A model generated the notes under the pieces. That model ran no database searches. It was not told where the DNA came from and worked only from the letters and a program-made list of their open reading frames with translations. This document shows, one piece after another, positions 7,249-15,334 of a stretch of 22,919 nt of DNA (position 1 is the first letter of the stretch; each line of letters begins with the position of its first letter). A program made the position numbers and the translations under genes. This DNA is from RGIG464 sp045643185 (GTDB lineage: Bacteria > Myxococcota_A > Bradymonadia > UBA4248): positions 1 to 22,919 of the forward strand of contig JAZUKH010000049.1 in NCBI GenBank assembly GCA_045643185.1, in the 5' to 3' direction.

Positions 7249-10200
7249 ATGAAAGCAAACCGTATGCATTTGATTTTTGCAGTCGGAGCCATTCTGGCGA
7301 CAGGCTGTACCAACGACGTTCCTGATAATGAAAAGCTCGTCTGCGAATCCGGTTGGCAAGTCTGTGGTCACAGTTGCTGCAATGGCGACTGTGTGGACGA
7401 TGTGTGTAAGCCCGCCACCGCCCAAGATGGCGTTGAATGTGGCGACACGCGTTGTTTGCCTGGCCAGAAGTGCCAGGACGGCACGTGTATGGGCGAAGCA
7501 ACGAGTCTGTGCGCGAGCAACCAGGTGGTCTGTCAGGGTGCGTGCGTGAGCACAGCGACGTCGCACGACCATTGCGGCGACTGCAACACGAAATGCGACG
7601 AAGCTGAGGTCTGCATTGGTGGCAAGTGCACAACGCAGTGCCCGAACGACAAAAAAGCCTGTGGGACGAGCTGCGTGGACGTGCAACTTGACGCCGAAAA
7701 CTGCGGTGAATGCGGTCACGCGTGTACACAGGGCATGTATTGCGCGAATGGCGAATGCCAGTGCCCGGCGGGCAAATTCGACTGCGACGGCAACGCGGCG
7801 AACGGTTGCGAATCCAGTATTCGTTGCGACATGATTTGCGAAGACAGCAGCAAAGTGGCGTGCGGCAACGGCACATGTTGCAACGCCAAGTCGGAATGCT
7901 GCGGCGATTCCTGTTGTGGCGAAGGCACGACCTGTTGTGGTGGCAACGCGTGCGTCAACGTCAAGTCGGATGCACAAAACTGCGGTAAATGCGGCCATGC
8001 TTGTAAAAACGGCAATGCCTGCGTTGACGGAGCTTGCGTGCTGGTCTGCGATGATGCCACCCCCGACATCTGCAACGACCGTTGTGTCGACGTCAAGTCG
8101 GATGCGCAAAACTGCGGCGAATGCGGCGCCAAATGCAGCCCGGAATCAGTCTGCCAAGACAACGAGTGTGTTGAAGTCACTGTGGAAGATTGCGAAAACG
8201 AAGGCCAAATGGCATGTTGGGGCAAATGCATCGACACAACATCCGACATGCTCAACTGCGGTGAATGCGGTCTAGCTTGTGACGAAACCAGCGAGATCTG
8301 CATCGCCGGCACGTGTCTGCCCAAACCACCTGAACCCACGCGTTGTTATGGCAAAGAAGTCGACCTGCTGACCGACAACAACAACTGCGGCGAATGCCTT
8401 AACCAGTGCGGCGTCGGCGAACTGTGCACCGATGGCAAGTGCGAACTTCAGTGCGGCGACCTCACCAGGTGCAACGACGCCTGCATCGACACGACGACCA
8501 GTGCCAATCACTGCGGTGCCTGCGGCACCGTCTGCAAAGACGGCCAGGTCTGTTCAAGCAGCAAGTGTGAATGCGCCCCCGGCCGTCATGACTGCGACGG
8601 CATTGCCGCCAACGGCTGCGAATCCACCAAGACTTGCCTATGCAAACCCGGTGCGACCCAACCGTGCTGGTTTAGTGACACGAAATACCTCAAAAACCAA
8701 GACATCAACCAGGGCGCCATCGGCAGCTGCAAAACCGGTACTCAGACTTGCGATGCATCCGGTCAATTCTGGGGACTCTGCGAGGGTGCCGTCTATCCCA
8801 GCGCCATCACGTGTGATGACAAAGGCCTGTTCTTCAACAACGGTAACGACGACCGAGATTGCGATGGCATAATAGACTCTAACCAGACATGCATGACCGC
8901 GTGCGAATATGGCTTGTCAGAAGGCTCCTACATCGGTTGCGAATACTGGGCTGCTTATACCGAAAACGAAGACAATCGAGGGTATTTTTCCGTCATTCTC
9001 AGCAACACGGGATCATCCACCGCGACTGTCGTGATCTACAAATACAGTAATAAGAATGTATTTGGAACATACACGCTTGCCCCTGGCAGCATACAAGCCA
9101 TTTATCTCACAGAAGATGAAGATCCTGGTAATGACATGCTTCATGGCACAGTCCAAAAAGCTGCCGGTTTCCGAATCGTTTCTGACCAACCGATCACGGC
9201 ATATCAATTCAACCCCATACGTACATCAGCTATCTGGAATGACGCTCTGTTATTGCTGCCGAAAAACGTCTATGGCAAGGAATATTACAATATCATCGGT
9301 TCACCATATGAAAATACTTATATGGCGATCCAGGCAACAGAACCCGGCATGACGACGGTCACCGTTACACCCTCTGTAGAAACAGCAGAAGGTGGAAGCT
9401 TTTCAGCCTTTCCTGCTGGCAAGCCTCAAACGGTCAATTTGAATCAATACGACGTCTTCCAACTAACATCTTTAAAAGGCATGACGGGCACCAAAGCATC
9501 CTCGACCAGACCTTTTGTGGCGATCGCCGGCTGTAAAAGCTGTTATAATGCCGTAATCATGGATGACGATACTTATGACCACTATTCAGAGCAACTTTTC
9601 CCCTACCAATCCTGGGGCAAAGACTTTATTCTTGCCGGTTACGAAAAGCAAAAACCCAAGCGAACTGGCTTGTTTGTTAGCAAAACCCCAGAACACGATC
9701 AATATCGTATTTTTGCCGCCCAAAAAACTACCCTGACGATCAGTCCAGCGATCAGCACAGAGAATCATGGAACCATTGGCGGTGCAACCCAGATCACCGT
9801 CGATGCGGGTACGTCTTACGACATCGTCACGACAAGCAATTTTAAGTTGACGGCGAGCAACCCCGTCCTCGTCGCCAGCTTCATCGGCGATGAAGCTTCA
9901 CCGTATGATCCCTCCTACGCGCTTGTCGTTCCGATCCAACAATATCGCAGCGACTACGCGTTCATGGTGCCCCCGAATTATAACGAAAACTATTTGACGA
10001 TCGTCGCCCCGACTAACATGGACAAGATCACCATTTACAAATCGGATGGTAAAACAGTGTTTAAGTCCATCACCAAAACCAACCTTACGTCCATCGGCAG
10101 CACGGGTTATGGCTTCTACCGATTTGATATGGGCAACACATCCGCTTTCTACAAAATGGTCTGCGACAAGCCGATCAGTGCCACGAGTTACGGCTACCGC

Positions 10201-10266
10201 GGACAGACCTCTTACGACTACCCGCTGGGTCTGAACCTTAAAGTTCTGAACGACAAGGTCAACTAG
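7249..10266 (+). CDS. Giant Stig1-repeat lipoprotein, IgGFc-binding-like C-terminal domain
   Basis: This 1005-residue predicted surface lipoprotein has a signal peptide ending in the lipobox LATGC, with Cys20 as the lipidated residue. Residues 30-465 are cysteine-rich. They contain Stig1-like units of the form D-x-x-NCG-x-CG-x-x-C followed by C-x-x-G-x-C, clearest near 104-128, 147-171, 238-263, 282-307, 331-356 and 417-441, plus a stretch of CC pairs at 210-230. GKFDCDGNAANGCES (176-189) and GRHDCDGIAANGCES (445-459) are near-duplicates. Residues 466-545 resemble the MopE-type metal-binding segment found in myxobacterial surface proteins (GSCKTGTQTC...DRDCDGI). From about 550 (ACEYGLSEGSYIGCEYWAAY) to the end the chain resembles the IgGFc-binding N-terminal domain family (PF17517). 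The natural ligand is unknown; adhesion is inference. AGGAG at 7232-7236 is 12 nt from ATG 7249, a long spacing. The C-terminal half, about 8990-9770, looks more AT-rich than its flanks. Confidence 0.9.
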   Translation: MKANRMHLIFAVGAILATGCTNDVPDNEKLVCESGWQVCGHSCCNGDCVDDVCKPATAQDGVECGDTRCLPGQKCQDGTCMGEATSLCASNQVVCQGACVSTATSHDHCGDCNTKCDEAEVCIGGKCTTQCPNDKKACGTSCVDVQLDAENCGECGHACTQGMYCANGECQCPAGKFDCDGNAANGCESSIRCDMICEDSSKVACGNGTCCNAKSECCGDSCCGEGTTCCGGNACVNVKSDAQNCGKCGHACKNGNACVDGACVLVCDDATPDICNDRCVDVKSDAQNCGECGAKCSPESVCQDNECVEVTVEDCENEGQMACWGKCIDTTSDMLNCGECGLACDETSEICIAGTCLPKPPEPTRCYGKEVDLLTDNNNCGECLNQCGVGELCTDGKCELQCGDLTRCNDACIDTTTSANHCGACGTVCKDGQVCSSSKCECAPGRHDCDGIAANGCESTKTCLCKPGATQPCWFSDTKYLKNQDINQGAIGSCKTGTQTCDASGQFWGLCEGAVYPSAITCDDKGLFFNNGNDDRDCDGIIDSNQTCMTACEYGLSEGSYIGCEYWAAYTENEDNRGYFSVILSNTGSSTATVVIYKYSNKNVFGTYTLAPGSIQAIYLTEDEDPGNDMLHGTVQKAAGFRIVSDQPITAYQFNPIRTSAIWNDALLLLPKNVYGKEYYNIIGSPYENTYMAIQATEPGMTTVTVTPSVETAEGGSFSAFPAGKPQTVNLNQYDVFQLTSLKGMTGTKASSTRPFVAIAGCKSCYNAVIMDDDTYDHYSEQLFPYQSWGKDFILAGYEKQKPKRTGLFVSKTPEHDQYRIFAAQKTTLTISPAISTENHGTIGGATQITVDAGTSYDIVTTSNFKLTASNPVLVASFIGDEASPYDPSYALVVPIQQYRSDYAFMVPPNYNENYLTIVAPTNMDKITIYKSDGKTVFKSITKTNLTSIGSTGYGFYRFDMGNTSAFYKMVCDKPISATSYGYRGQTSYDYPLGLNLKVLNDKVN

Positions 10267-10300
10267 TTATCGGCACCCCACGGCAAGACCAAATTTGGTC

Positions 10301-10336
10301 AAAAAAGCGTTCGCCATAAGGCGAGCGCTTTTTTTT
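10301..10336 (+). terminator. Intrinsic terminator after the giant lipoprotein gene
   Basis: AAAGCGTTCGCC (10304-10315) pairs with GGCGAGCGCTTT (10320-10331) with one wobble around an ATAA loop; a T-run continues to 10336. Confidence 0.88.
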
Positions 10337-10407
10337 GGCATAAGGTTCAGGACGAAGCGCCAAACCAGGCAAGAGCATGTGACGAAGTCAGAGCTAAACG
10401 ACCTGGT

Positions 10408-10455
10408 GCGCCCCCTTTTGGGGGAGCTGGCTGCGCCAGCAGCCTGAGGGGGCGC
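10408..10455. repeat. Nested G/C palindrome
   Basis: Outer arms GCGCCCCCT (10408-10416) and AGGGGGCGC (10447-10455) are perfect. Inside, CCCCC (10411-10415) can pair instead with GGGGG (10420-10424) around TTTT, and GCTGGC (10426-10431) pairs with GCCAGC (10435-10440). The layout suggests a REP- or MITE-like element rather than a terminator, since no T-run follows. Confidence 0.65.
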
Positions 10456-10462
10456 GGCGCAG

Positions 10463-10497
10463 GCGCGGCCGTATGGGCTCAAGCCCATAGGCCGCGC
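10463..10497 (-). repeat. Bulged-C hairpin, copy 3 (minus orientation)
   Basis: Arms on the + strand are GCGCGGCC (10463-10470) with GGCCGCGC (10490-10497) and TATGGGCT (10472-10479) with AGCCCATA (10482-10489), loop CA. The unpaired G at 10471 reads as a bulged C after ATA on the - strand, as in the other copies. Confidence 0.8.
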
Positions 10498-10528
10498 GGC
10501 ATCGCGTATGCGTCAGCATAGCGATGCC
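10498..10528 (-). repeat. Bulged-C hairpin, copy 4 (minus orientation)
   Basis: Directly abuts copy 3. Arms on the + strand are GGCATCGC (10498-10505) with GCGATGCC (10521-10528) and TATGC (10507-10511) with GCATA (10516-10520), loop GTCA. The unpaired G at 10506 is a bulged C after ATA on the - strand. Confidence 0.8.
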
Positions 10529-10604
10529 TTCAAAAACAAAAAAAAACGCACGGTCGGGGTTGACGCGTGAATAGGCGTGCTTAACCTTACGGGCTGTCAG
10601 CGAG

Positions 10605-10633
10605 AGGCGCTCATCCAAGCGCCTTTCTTTTTT
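10605..10633 (+). promoter_or_regulatory. Terminator-like hairpin in front of dnaK
   Basis: AGGCGCT (10605-10611) and AGCGCCT (10618-10624) form a perfect 7-bp stem followed by a T-rich run to 10633. It ends 43 nt before the dnaK Shine-Dalgarno. The preceding gene already has a terminator at 10301-10336, so this one may act as a dnaK leader attenuator or end a short intergenic transcript. Confidence 0.5.
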
Positions 10634-10688
10634 GCCCAACTTAAACGCTGATGAACAGCGACAACATTAAAATATTAGGAGAAAGATC

Positions 10689-12572
10689 ATGGGAAAAATT
10701 ATCGGTATCGACCTTGGTACGACTAACAGCTGCGTTGCGGTTCTCGAAGGTGAACCCAAAGTTATCACGAACGAAGAAGGCGAACGTACGACGCCGTCGG
10801 TCGTGGCTTTCGATGACAAAGGCGAAGTGGTCGTTGGCCAGTTTGCGCGTCGTCAGGCGACGATGAACTATGAAAACACGATCTTCAGCGCCAAGCGTTT
10901 CATTGGTATGAAGTACACGGAACGCGCAGAGGAAGCGAATCACATGCCGTTCAAAGTTGTTCAGCTGTCGAACGGTGCTGCAGGCTTTGAAGCGCGCGGC
11001 AAACAGTTCACGCCGCCTGAAATCAGCGCGAAAGTTCTTCAGAAGCTGAAACGCGACGCCGAAAAATACCTCGGTCAGACGGTGACGGAAGCCGTCATCA
11101 CGGTTCCTGCTTACTTCAATGACTCGCAGCGTCAGGCGACGAAAGACGCTGGCAAGATCGCCGGTCTCGAAGTCAAACGTATCATCAACGAACCGACGGC
11201 TGCGGCTCTGGCTTATGGTCTCGACAAGAAGAAAGACGAAACGATCGCCGTTTACGACTTTGGTGGTGGTACGTTCGATATCTCCATCCTCGAAGTTGGC
11301 GACGACGTCGTTGAAGTTATCTCCACGAACGGTGACACGCACCTCGGCGGCGATAACATCGACGAATTGATCATCGACTGGCTCGTTTCCGAATTCAAGA
11401 AAGACACGGGCATCGACGTTTCGAAAGACAAGATGGTTCTCCAGCGTCTTCGTGACGAAGCCGAAAAAGCCAAGAAAGCGCTTTCGACGATGACGACGAC
11501 GAACATCAACCTGCCGTTCCTCACGGCCGATGCGACGGGCCCGAAACACTTGAACGTCAACCTTTCGCGCGCCCAGTTCGAATCGATGATCTCCGACATC
11601 GTGGCCAAAACGCTCGAACCCTGCAAAAAAGCCCTTCGTGATGCGAACAAATCGACGTCCGAAATCGACGAAGTCGTTCTCGTTGGTGGTTCGACCCGTA
11701 TTCCGCTCGTTCAGGAAGAAGTTGAGAAATTCTTTGGCAAAAAACCGAACCACAGCGTGAACCCCGACGAAGTCGTTGCCCTCGGTGCTGCGATCCAGGG
11801 CGGTGTTTTGAGCGGCGATGTCAAAGACATTCTGCTCCTCGACGTTACCCCGCTTTCACTCGGTATCGACACGCTCGGCGGCGTGACGACCAAACTCATT
11901 CCCCGCAACACGACGATCCCGACGCACAAATCCGAAGTCTTCACGACCGCTGATGACAACCAGACGACCGTCACCGTCCACGTTCTCCAGGGCGAACGCG
12001 AAATGGCTGCTCAGAACCGCACACTCGCCAAATTCAACCTCGAAGGCATTCCTGCCGCTCCGCGTGGCGTGCCCCAGATCGAAGTTTCGTTCGATATCGA
12101 CGCCAACGGCATCGTGAACGTCACCGCGAAAGACAAAGCGACAGGCAAAGAACAGCGCGTCACCATCGAATCCTCGTCGGGTCTCTCTGACAACGATATC
12201 GATCGTATGGTCAACGAAGCCAAAGAACACGAAGCCGAAGACAAAAAACGTCGCGAAGTCATCGACGCTCGCAACGAACTCGACTCCCTCATCTTCTCGG
12301 CTGAAAAGAGCATCAAAGACTACGGCGACAAAGTCGGCGCCGACGAAGTCGAAAAGGTCAAAAAAGCGATCGAAGTCGCCAAAGGCAAAAAAGACTCCGA
12401 AGACCTCGACACGCTCAAAGCTGCCAAAGACGAACTCATGGCTTCCGTCCACAAGATCGCTGAAGTCATGTATGCCCAGGCCAACCAGGGCGGTGCCGCT
12501 GCTGGCGCGCCGAACGCTGGCGCTCAGGCCAAAAAAGATGACGACGTCATCGACGCCGAAATCGAAGACTAA
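10689..12572 (+). CDS. dnaK: Chaperone DnaK (Hsp70), canonical copy
   Basis: The 627-residue product is a standard bacterial DnaK. The nucleotide-binding domain has GIDLGTTNS (6-14), YDFGGGTFDIS (189-199) and VLVGGSTRIP (330-339). The linker LLLDVTPLSLGI is at 382-393, the beta substrate-binding domain at about 394-500 and the helical lid at 500-600. A Gly/Ala-rich stretch then leads to the acidic C-terminal DAEIED that is usual in DnaK. The residue at the substrate arch matching E. coli Met404 is Thr400 here, while the 5040 paralogue keeps Met. AGGAG at 10677-10681 is 7 nt from ATG 10689. GGT/CGT/GTT-rich codons in the first part suggest high expression, so this is probably the housekeeping copy. 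grpE and dnaJ are not adjacent, and I see no CIRCE element or good heat-shock promoter. Confidence 0.97.
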   Translation: MGKIIGIDLGTTNSCVAVLEGEPKVITNEEGERTTPSVVAFDDKGEVVVGQFARRQATMNYENTIFSAKRFIGMKYTERAEEANHMPFKVVQLSNGAAGFEARGKQFTPPEISAKVLQKLKRDAEKYLGQTVTEAVITVPAYFNDSQRQATKDAGKIAGLEVKRIINEPTAAALAYGLDKKKDETIAVYDFGGGTFDISILEVGDDVVEVISTNGDTHLGGDNIDELIIDWLVSEFKKDTGIDVSKDKMVLQRLRDEAEKAKKALSTMTTTNINLPFLTADATGPKHLNVNLSRAQFESMISDIVAKTLEPCKKALRDANKSTSEIDEVVLVGGSTRIPLVQEEVEKFFGKKPNHSVNPDEVVALGAAIQGGVLSGDVKDILLLDVTPLSLGIDTLGGVTTKLIPRNTTIPTHKSEVFTTADDNQTTVTVHVLQGEREMAAQNRTLAKFNLEGIPAAPRGVPQIEVSFDIDANGIVNVTAKDKATGKEQRVTIESSSGLSDNDIDRMVNEAKEHEAEDKKRREVIDARNELDSLIFSAEKSIKDYGDKVGADEVEKVKKAIEVAKGKKDSEDLDTLKAAKDELMASVHKIAEVMYAQANQGGAAAGAPNAGAQAKKDDDVIDAEIED

Positions 12573-12578
12573 AACTCA

Positions 12579-12599
12579 AGCTCCACAAGGCGTGGAGCT
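12579..12599 (+). terminator. First hairpin downstream of dnaK
   Basis: AGCTCCAC (12579-12586) and GTGGAGCT (12592-12599) form a perfect 8-bp stem 6 bp after the dnaK stop. There is no T-run, so it may protect the mRNA 3' end; the true terminator follows at 12621. Confidence 0.5.
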
Positions 12600-12620
12600 G
12601 ATTATCGCCTAACAATTCAG

Positions 12621-12649
12621 GAGACGTGCTTCGGCACGTCTCTTTTTTT
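12621..12649 (+). terminator. Intrinsic terminator after dnaK
   Basis: GAGACGTGC (12621-12629) and GCACGTCTC (12634-12642) form a perfect 9-bp stem with a stable TTCG tetraloop, followed by seven Ts (12643-12649). Confidence 0.93.
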
Positions 12650-12777
12650 ATGCGCTAAAACGTGCTAGACTCGTTGACTGCGCGTCTGAGCACAAAAAAA
12701 ATTCAAAAACAAACCAAATCAAAGAAAAACGCGCACTTATTATTAACCAAATCATAAAAAACGAGAGAGGTTCGTGA

Positions 12778-13956
12778 ATGAACGTTGTCATTCTGTCACC
12801 CCATTTCCCGCCCAACCACATTAACTATGTCAAAGCCGTCAAAAACCAGGGCGACGTCGCCATCGGCATTGGCGACTGTGCCGACCCGTCGTGGGACGTC
12901 AGAAACGAACTGGACGAATACGTCTATGTCCCCGACATGATGAACTACGATGCGATGGTTCGAGCCATGGGCTACATCACATCGAAATACGGCAAGATCG
13001 ACCGCATCGACTCGCAAAACGAGTGGTGGTTGGGGATCGAGTCGCAACTGCGCCTCGATTTCAACATTTTTGGCCAGAAACCAGAACAAACGGACGTCAA
13101 CCGCAGCAAACTGGGTATGAAAGAAGTCGCACGCGGTGCAAATATCCCGGTGGCGCGCGGTTGCGAAGTTGAATCGCTCGACCAGTTGCGCAAATTCGTG
13201 AAAGAAGTCGGGTTCCCGATCGTCGTCAAACCGGTGGTCGGCGTCGGTGCCAGTGCGACGTATGCCATTCATAATCAGGAAGAGCTCGATCACTGCTTCG
13301 AATTCATTCACGGCCGCTACATCTGCGAAGAATTCATCAGCGGCGACACCGTCACATTCGACGGTTTTGTGGACCGCCATGGCCAGATCCTGTTCTACAC
13401 GTCACACGAATACAACGCCAGCGTCATGGACTGCGTGAATGACGCCCGCTCAATGTTTTATTTCAACCGCGTCCACGTCGATCCGGTGCTGGAAGACCTC
13501 GGTCGCCGCGCTGTCGCCGCTTTCGGCGTCCGTGAACGCTTTTTCCACATCGAATGGTTCCGCACCAAAAACCGTACCGAGACCGAAGAACCCACTTACT
13601 GCTTCCTCGAGATCAACGTGCGTCCGCCTGGGCTCTACACGATCGACATGATGAACTACAGCGCCGACATCAGCCTGTACGATGTCTGGGCCGCCTCGTT
13701 CCACGATGCACACATCTACGAACCCGAACAGACTAAGGTCAAATACAGCATCGGTTTCGTCGGTCGCCGCACCAACGAACACTTCAAACACTCACACGAA
13801 GAGATCATGGCTGAATTCAGCGACTACATGGTTCAGGCAGCCCCTGTTCCCGTCGCTTACTCAGACGCCATGGGCGAATTTTTCTACCTCATTCGTCACA
13901 AAGATGAAAATCGCGTTCTCGAGATCTTCAAATACATTCTTGAACCAGCGGAATAA
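12778..13956 (+). CDS. ATP-grasp carboxylate-amine ligase
   Basis: ATP-grasp ligases join a carboxylate, activated as acyl phosphate, to an amine or other nucleophile. The 392-residue protein has an N-terminal Rossmann-like preATP domain (1-100, opening VVILSPHFPPN). The ATP-grasp fold follows: PIVVKPVVGVGASAT at 147-161 with the ATP-binding Lys151 and glycine loop, CEEF at 183-186 (adenine contact), and FLEINVRPPG at 277-286, where Glu278, Asn280 and Arg282 are the expected metal and phosphate ligands. The C-terminal part includes GFVGRR and HSHEEI. All key residues look intact, but the substrates cannot be read from the sequence. The GAGAGAGG run at 12763-12770 is a good Shine-Dalgarno 7 nt from ATG 12778. 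The aminotransferase downstream could supply or consume an amino-acid substrate, but a hairpin and possible promoter between them weaken the case for an operon. Confidence 0.88.
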   Translation: MNVVILSPHFPPNHINYVKAVKNQGDVAIGIGDCADPSWDVRNELDEYVYVPDMMNYDAMVRAMGYITSKYGKIDRIDSQNEWWLGIESQLRLDFNIFGQKPEQTDVNRSKLGMKEVARGANIPVARGCEVESLDQLRKFVKEVGFPIVVKPVVGVGASATYAIHNQEELDHCFEFIHGRYICEEFISGDTVTFDGFVDRHGQILFYTSHEYNASVMDCVNDARSMFYFNRVHVDPVLEDLGRRAVAAFGVRERFFHIEWFRTKNRTETEEPTYCFLEINVRPPGLYTIDMMNYSADISLYDVWAASFHDAHIYEPEQTKVKYSIGFVGRRTNEHFKHSHEEIMAEFSDYMVQAAPVPVAYSDAMGEFFYLIRHKDENRVLEIFKYILEPAE

Positions 13957-13966
13957 TGTCGCTTAA

Positions 13967-13987
13967 CCGGGGACAGGATGTCCCCGG
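13967..13987. repeat. Perfect hairpin between ligase and aminotransferase genes
   Basis: CCGGGGACA (13967-13975) and TGTCCCCGG (13979-13987) form a perfect 9-bp stem with a GGA loop, 11 bp after the stop. With no T-run it is a poor intrinsic terminator, and it may be another dispersed intergenic palindrome. Confidence 0.6.
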
Positions 13988-14003
13988 CCCTTACGGCACG
14001 AGC

Positions 14004-14030
14004 GTGACAGATATGACCCCAAAATATGAT
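14004..14030 (+). promoter_or_regulatory. Possible promoter for the aminotransferase gene
   Basis: GTGACA (14004-14009, 5 of 6 matches to TTGACA) and TATGAT (14025-14030, 5 of 6 to TATAAT) are 15 bp apart, slightly short of ideal. A start near 14037 would exclude the upstream in-frame ATGs at 14026 and 14029, supporting a later start codon. Confidence 0.35.
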
Positions 14031-14079
14031 GGCGAGTGCAGTCACGCTTTTTGCCATTTTTATGGATGAAACACACACC

Positions 14080-15312
14080 ATGGAAAACCCTTCTAAATCA
14101 GTCATCAGACCCTCGATCGCGACCCAGAATATTCACTACGCCATTCGAGAGGTAACCGTGTTGGCGCGCGCCCTTGAGCGCGAAGGCAAACGCGTTTTGT
14201 ACCTCAACATCGGCGACCCCAACGTTTTTGACTTTGACCTGGTGCCCGAAGCGCGTGAAGCTACGATTCAGGCGATCCAGAACCGCAAAAACGGCTACGC
14301 GCCAAGCGAAGGTCTTCCTGAAGCCCTGGGCGCGATCGAACGCGATGCTCACGGCCGTCAACACATCTCAAACATCGTTGGCGTCTATACTGGGAATGGG
14401 GCAAGCGAGTGCATTGACCTTGCCATCACGGCATTGGCCAACCCTGGCGAAAATTTGTTGCTTCCAACGCCGACCTACCCACTCTATCAAACGATCACCG
14501 CACGTCTAGGCATCGAAGCACGCTACTACAAACTCGACGAAAACAACGCGTGGCAGCCCGACATCGACAGCATTTGCTCACTGATCGACGAAAAGACCCG
14601 CGGCATCGTGGTGATCAACCCCAATAACCCAACTGGATGCATCTATTCCGAAGAAACGTTGTTAAAAATCATCGATGTGGCAAAACGCCATCACCTCCTG
14701 ATCCTTAACGACGAGATCTACGAACGTCTGATCATTGAACCCGGTCAAAAACACGTGTCACTCGCCTCGCTCGACACCGAAGCCAGTGTCATCACGTTCA
14801 ATGGTTTGAGCAAAGCCTACCTCGGCCCGGGCATCCGCATCGGCTGGGGCGTGCTGAGCGGCCAACACGAAAATCTCAAAGATTACTACGACGCCATTCT
14901 GCGCATGACGCGCGCACGTCTGTGTGCCAATCATCCGTTCCAATACGCCATTCGTCCGTGCCTCGAAGGCATGCAGTCCCATTTGCCCGAAACTCTCGAA
15001 AAATTGCGCATCCGCCGCGACATCTGTCTCAAAAAGATCAGCCAGATCCCCGGCCTGTCCTGCGTCAGCACGTGGGGCAGCTTCTACATGTTCGTGCGCA
15101 TCGCCGGCGTCAAAAACGACACGCTGTGGTGCCGTAAACTTCTCATGGAACAAGGCATCGTCGTCGTGCCCGGCTCCGGCTTCGGATACCACGAAGATAA
15201 CGCCGGACACTTCCGCATCGTCTTTTTGCCCGACGAAAATACACTCGCCGAAGCATTCGATAAGATCGCACAATTCGTTAAAGATCATCCAGATCCCAGC
15301 GAATTCGTATAA
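14080..15312 (+). CDS. PLP-dependent aminotransferase, class I/II
   Basis: Fold-type I aminotransferases move an amino group between an amino acid and a 2-oxo acid through pyridoxal phosphate. From ATG 14080 the protein has 410 residues. Landmarks are YLNIGDPNVFDFD near the N-terminus, GNGASECIDLA (cofactor phosphate region), NPNNPTG at 180-186, Asp211 in LILNDEIYE (pairs with the pyridine nitrogen), the Schiff-base Lys245 in FNGLSKAYLGPGIRIGW, and the carboxylate-binding Arg379 in HFRIVF. The N-terminal pattern (IHYAIREVTVLARALEREGKRVLYLNIGDP) resembles AlaA-like enzymes (glutamate-pyruvate aminotransferase), but substrate choice is uncertain. Upstream in-frame ATGs at 14026, 14029 and 14062 would add unconserved residues; 14080 is chosen from homologue length, although its Shine-Dalgarno is weak (GGA about 13 nt away). 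Confidence 0.9.
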   Translation: MENPSKSVIRPSIATQNIHYAIREVTVLARALEREGKRVLYLNIGDPNVFDFDLVPEAREATIQAIQNRKNGYAPSEGLPEALGAIERDAHGRQHISNIVGVYTGNGASECIDLAITALANPGENLLLPTPTYPLYQTITARLGIEARYYKLDENNAWQPDIDSICSLIDEKTRGIVVINPNNPTGCIYSEETLLKIIDVAKRHHLLILNDEIYERLIIEPGQKHVSLASLDTEASVITFNGLSKAYLGPGIRIGWGVLSGQHENLKDYYDAILRMTRARLCANHPFQYAIRPCLEGMQSHLPETLEKLRIRRDICLKKISQIPGLSCVSTWGSFYMFVRIAGVKNDTLWCRKLLMEQGIVVVPGSGFGYHEDNAGHFRIVFLPDENTLAEAFDKIAQFVKDHPDPSEFV

Positions 15313-15334
15313 AAACACTTTTTGTATGATCTTG

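Larger units (their letters stand above)
10267..10688. other. Hairpin-rich gap between lipoprotein and dnaK genes
   Basis: No coding frame is convincing in these 422 bp. In order they hold a perfect 14-bp palindrome, GACCAAATTTGGTC (10287-10300), the terminator of the preceding gene, a nested G/C palindrome (10408-10455), two bulged-C hairpins (10463-10528), a possible promoter (TTGACG at 10560-10565 with TAACCT at 10582-10587), a terminator-like hairpin (10605-10633) and the dnaK Shine-Dalgarno (10677-10681). Confidence 0.6.

Noticed and set aside
7228..8109. Minus-strand open frame of 293 codons opposite the Cys-rich lipoprotein gene
   Set aside because: Repeated TGC/TGT codons read antisense give Ala/Thr-rich frames; no start signal or domain is seen.
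10640..10670. Sigma-32-like promoter (CTTAAAC, 15 bp, CAACATTA) before dnaK
   Set aside because: The start point would fall on the Shine-Dalgarno at 10677-10681, and the -10 matches only 4 of 6 core bases.
10641..11753. Long minus-strand open frame (370 codons) opposite dnaK
   Set aside because: It lies opposite the conserved DnaK coding region, its translation is low-complexity (Phe/Arg/Asp/Val-rich), and long antisense frames are a known by-product of dnaK codon use.
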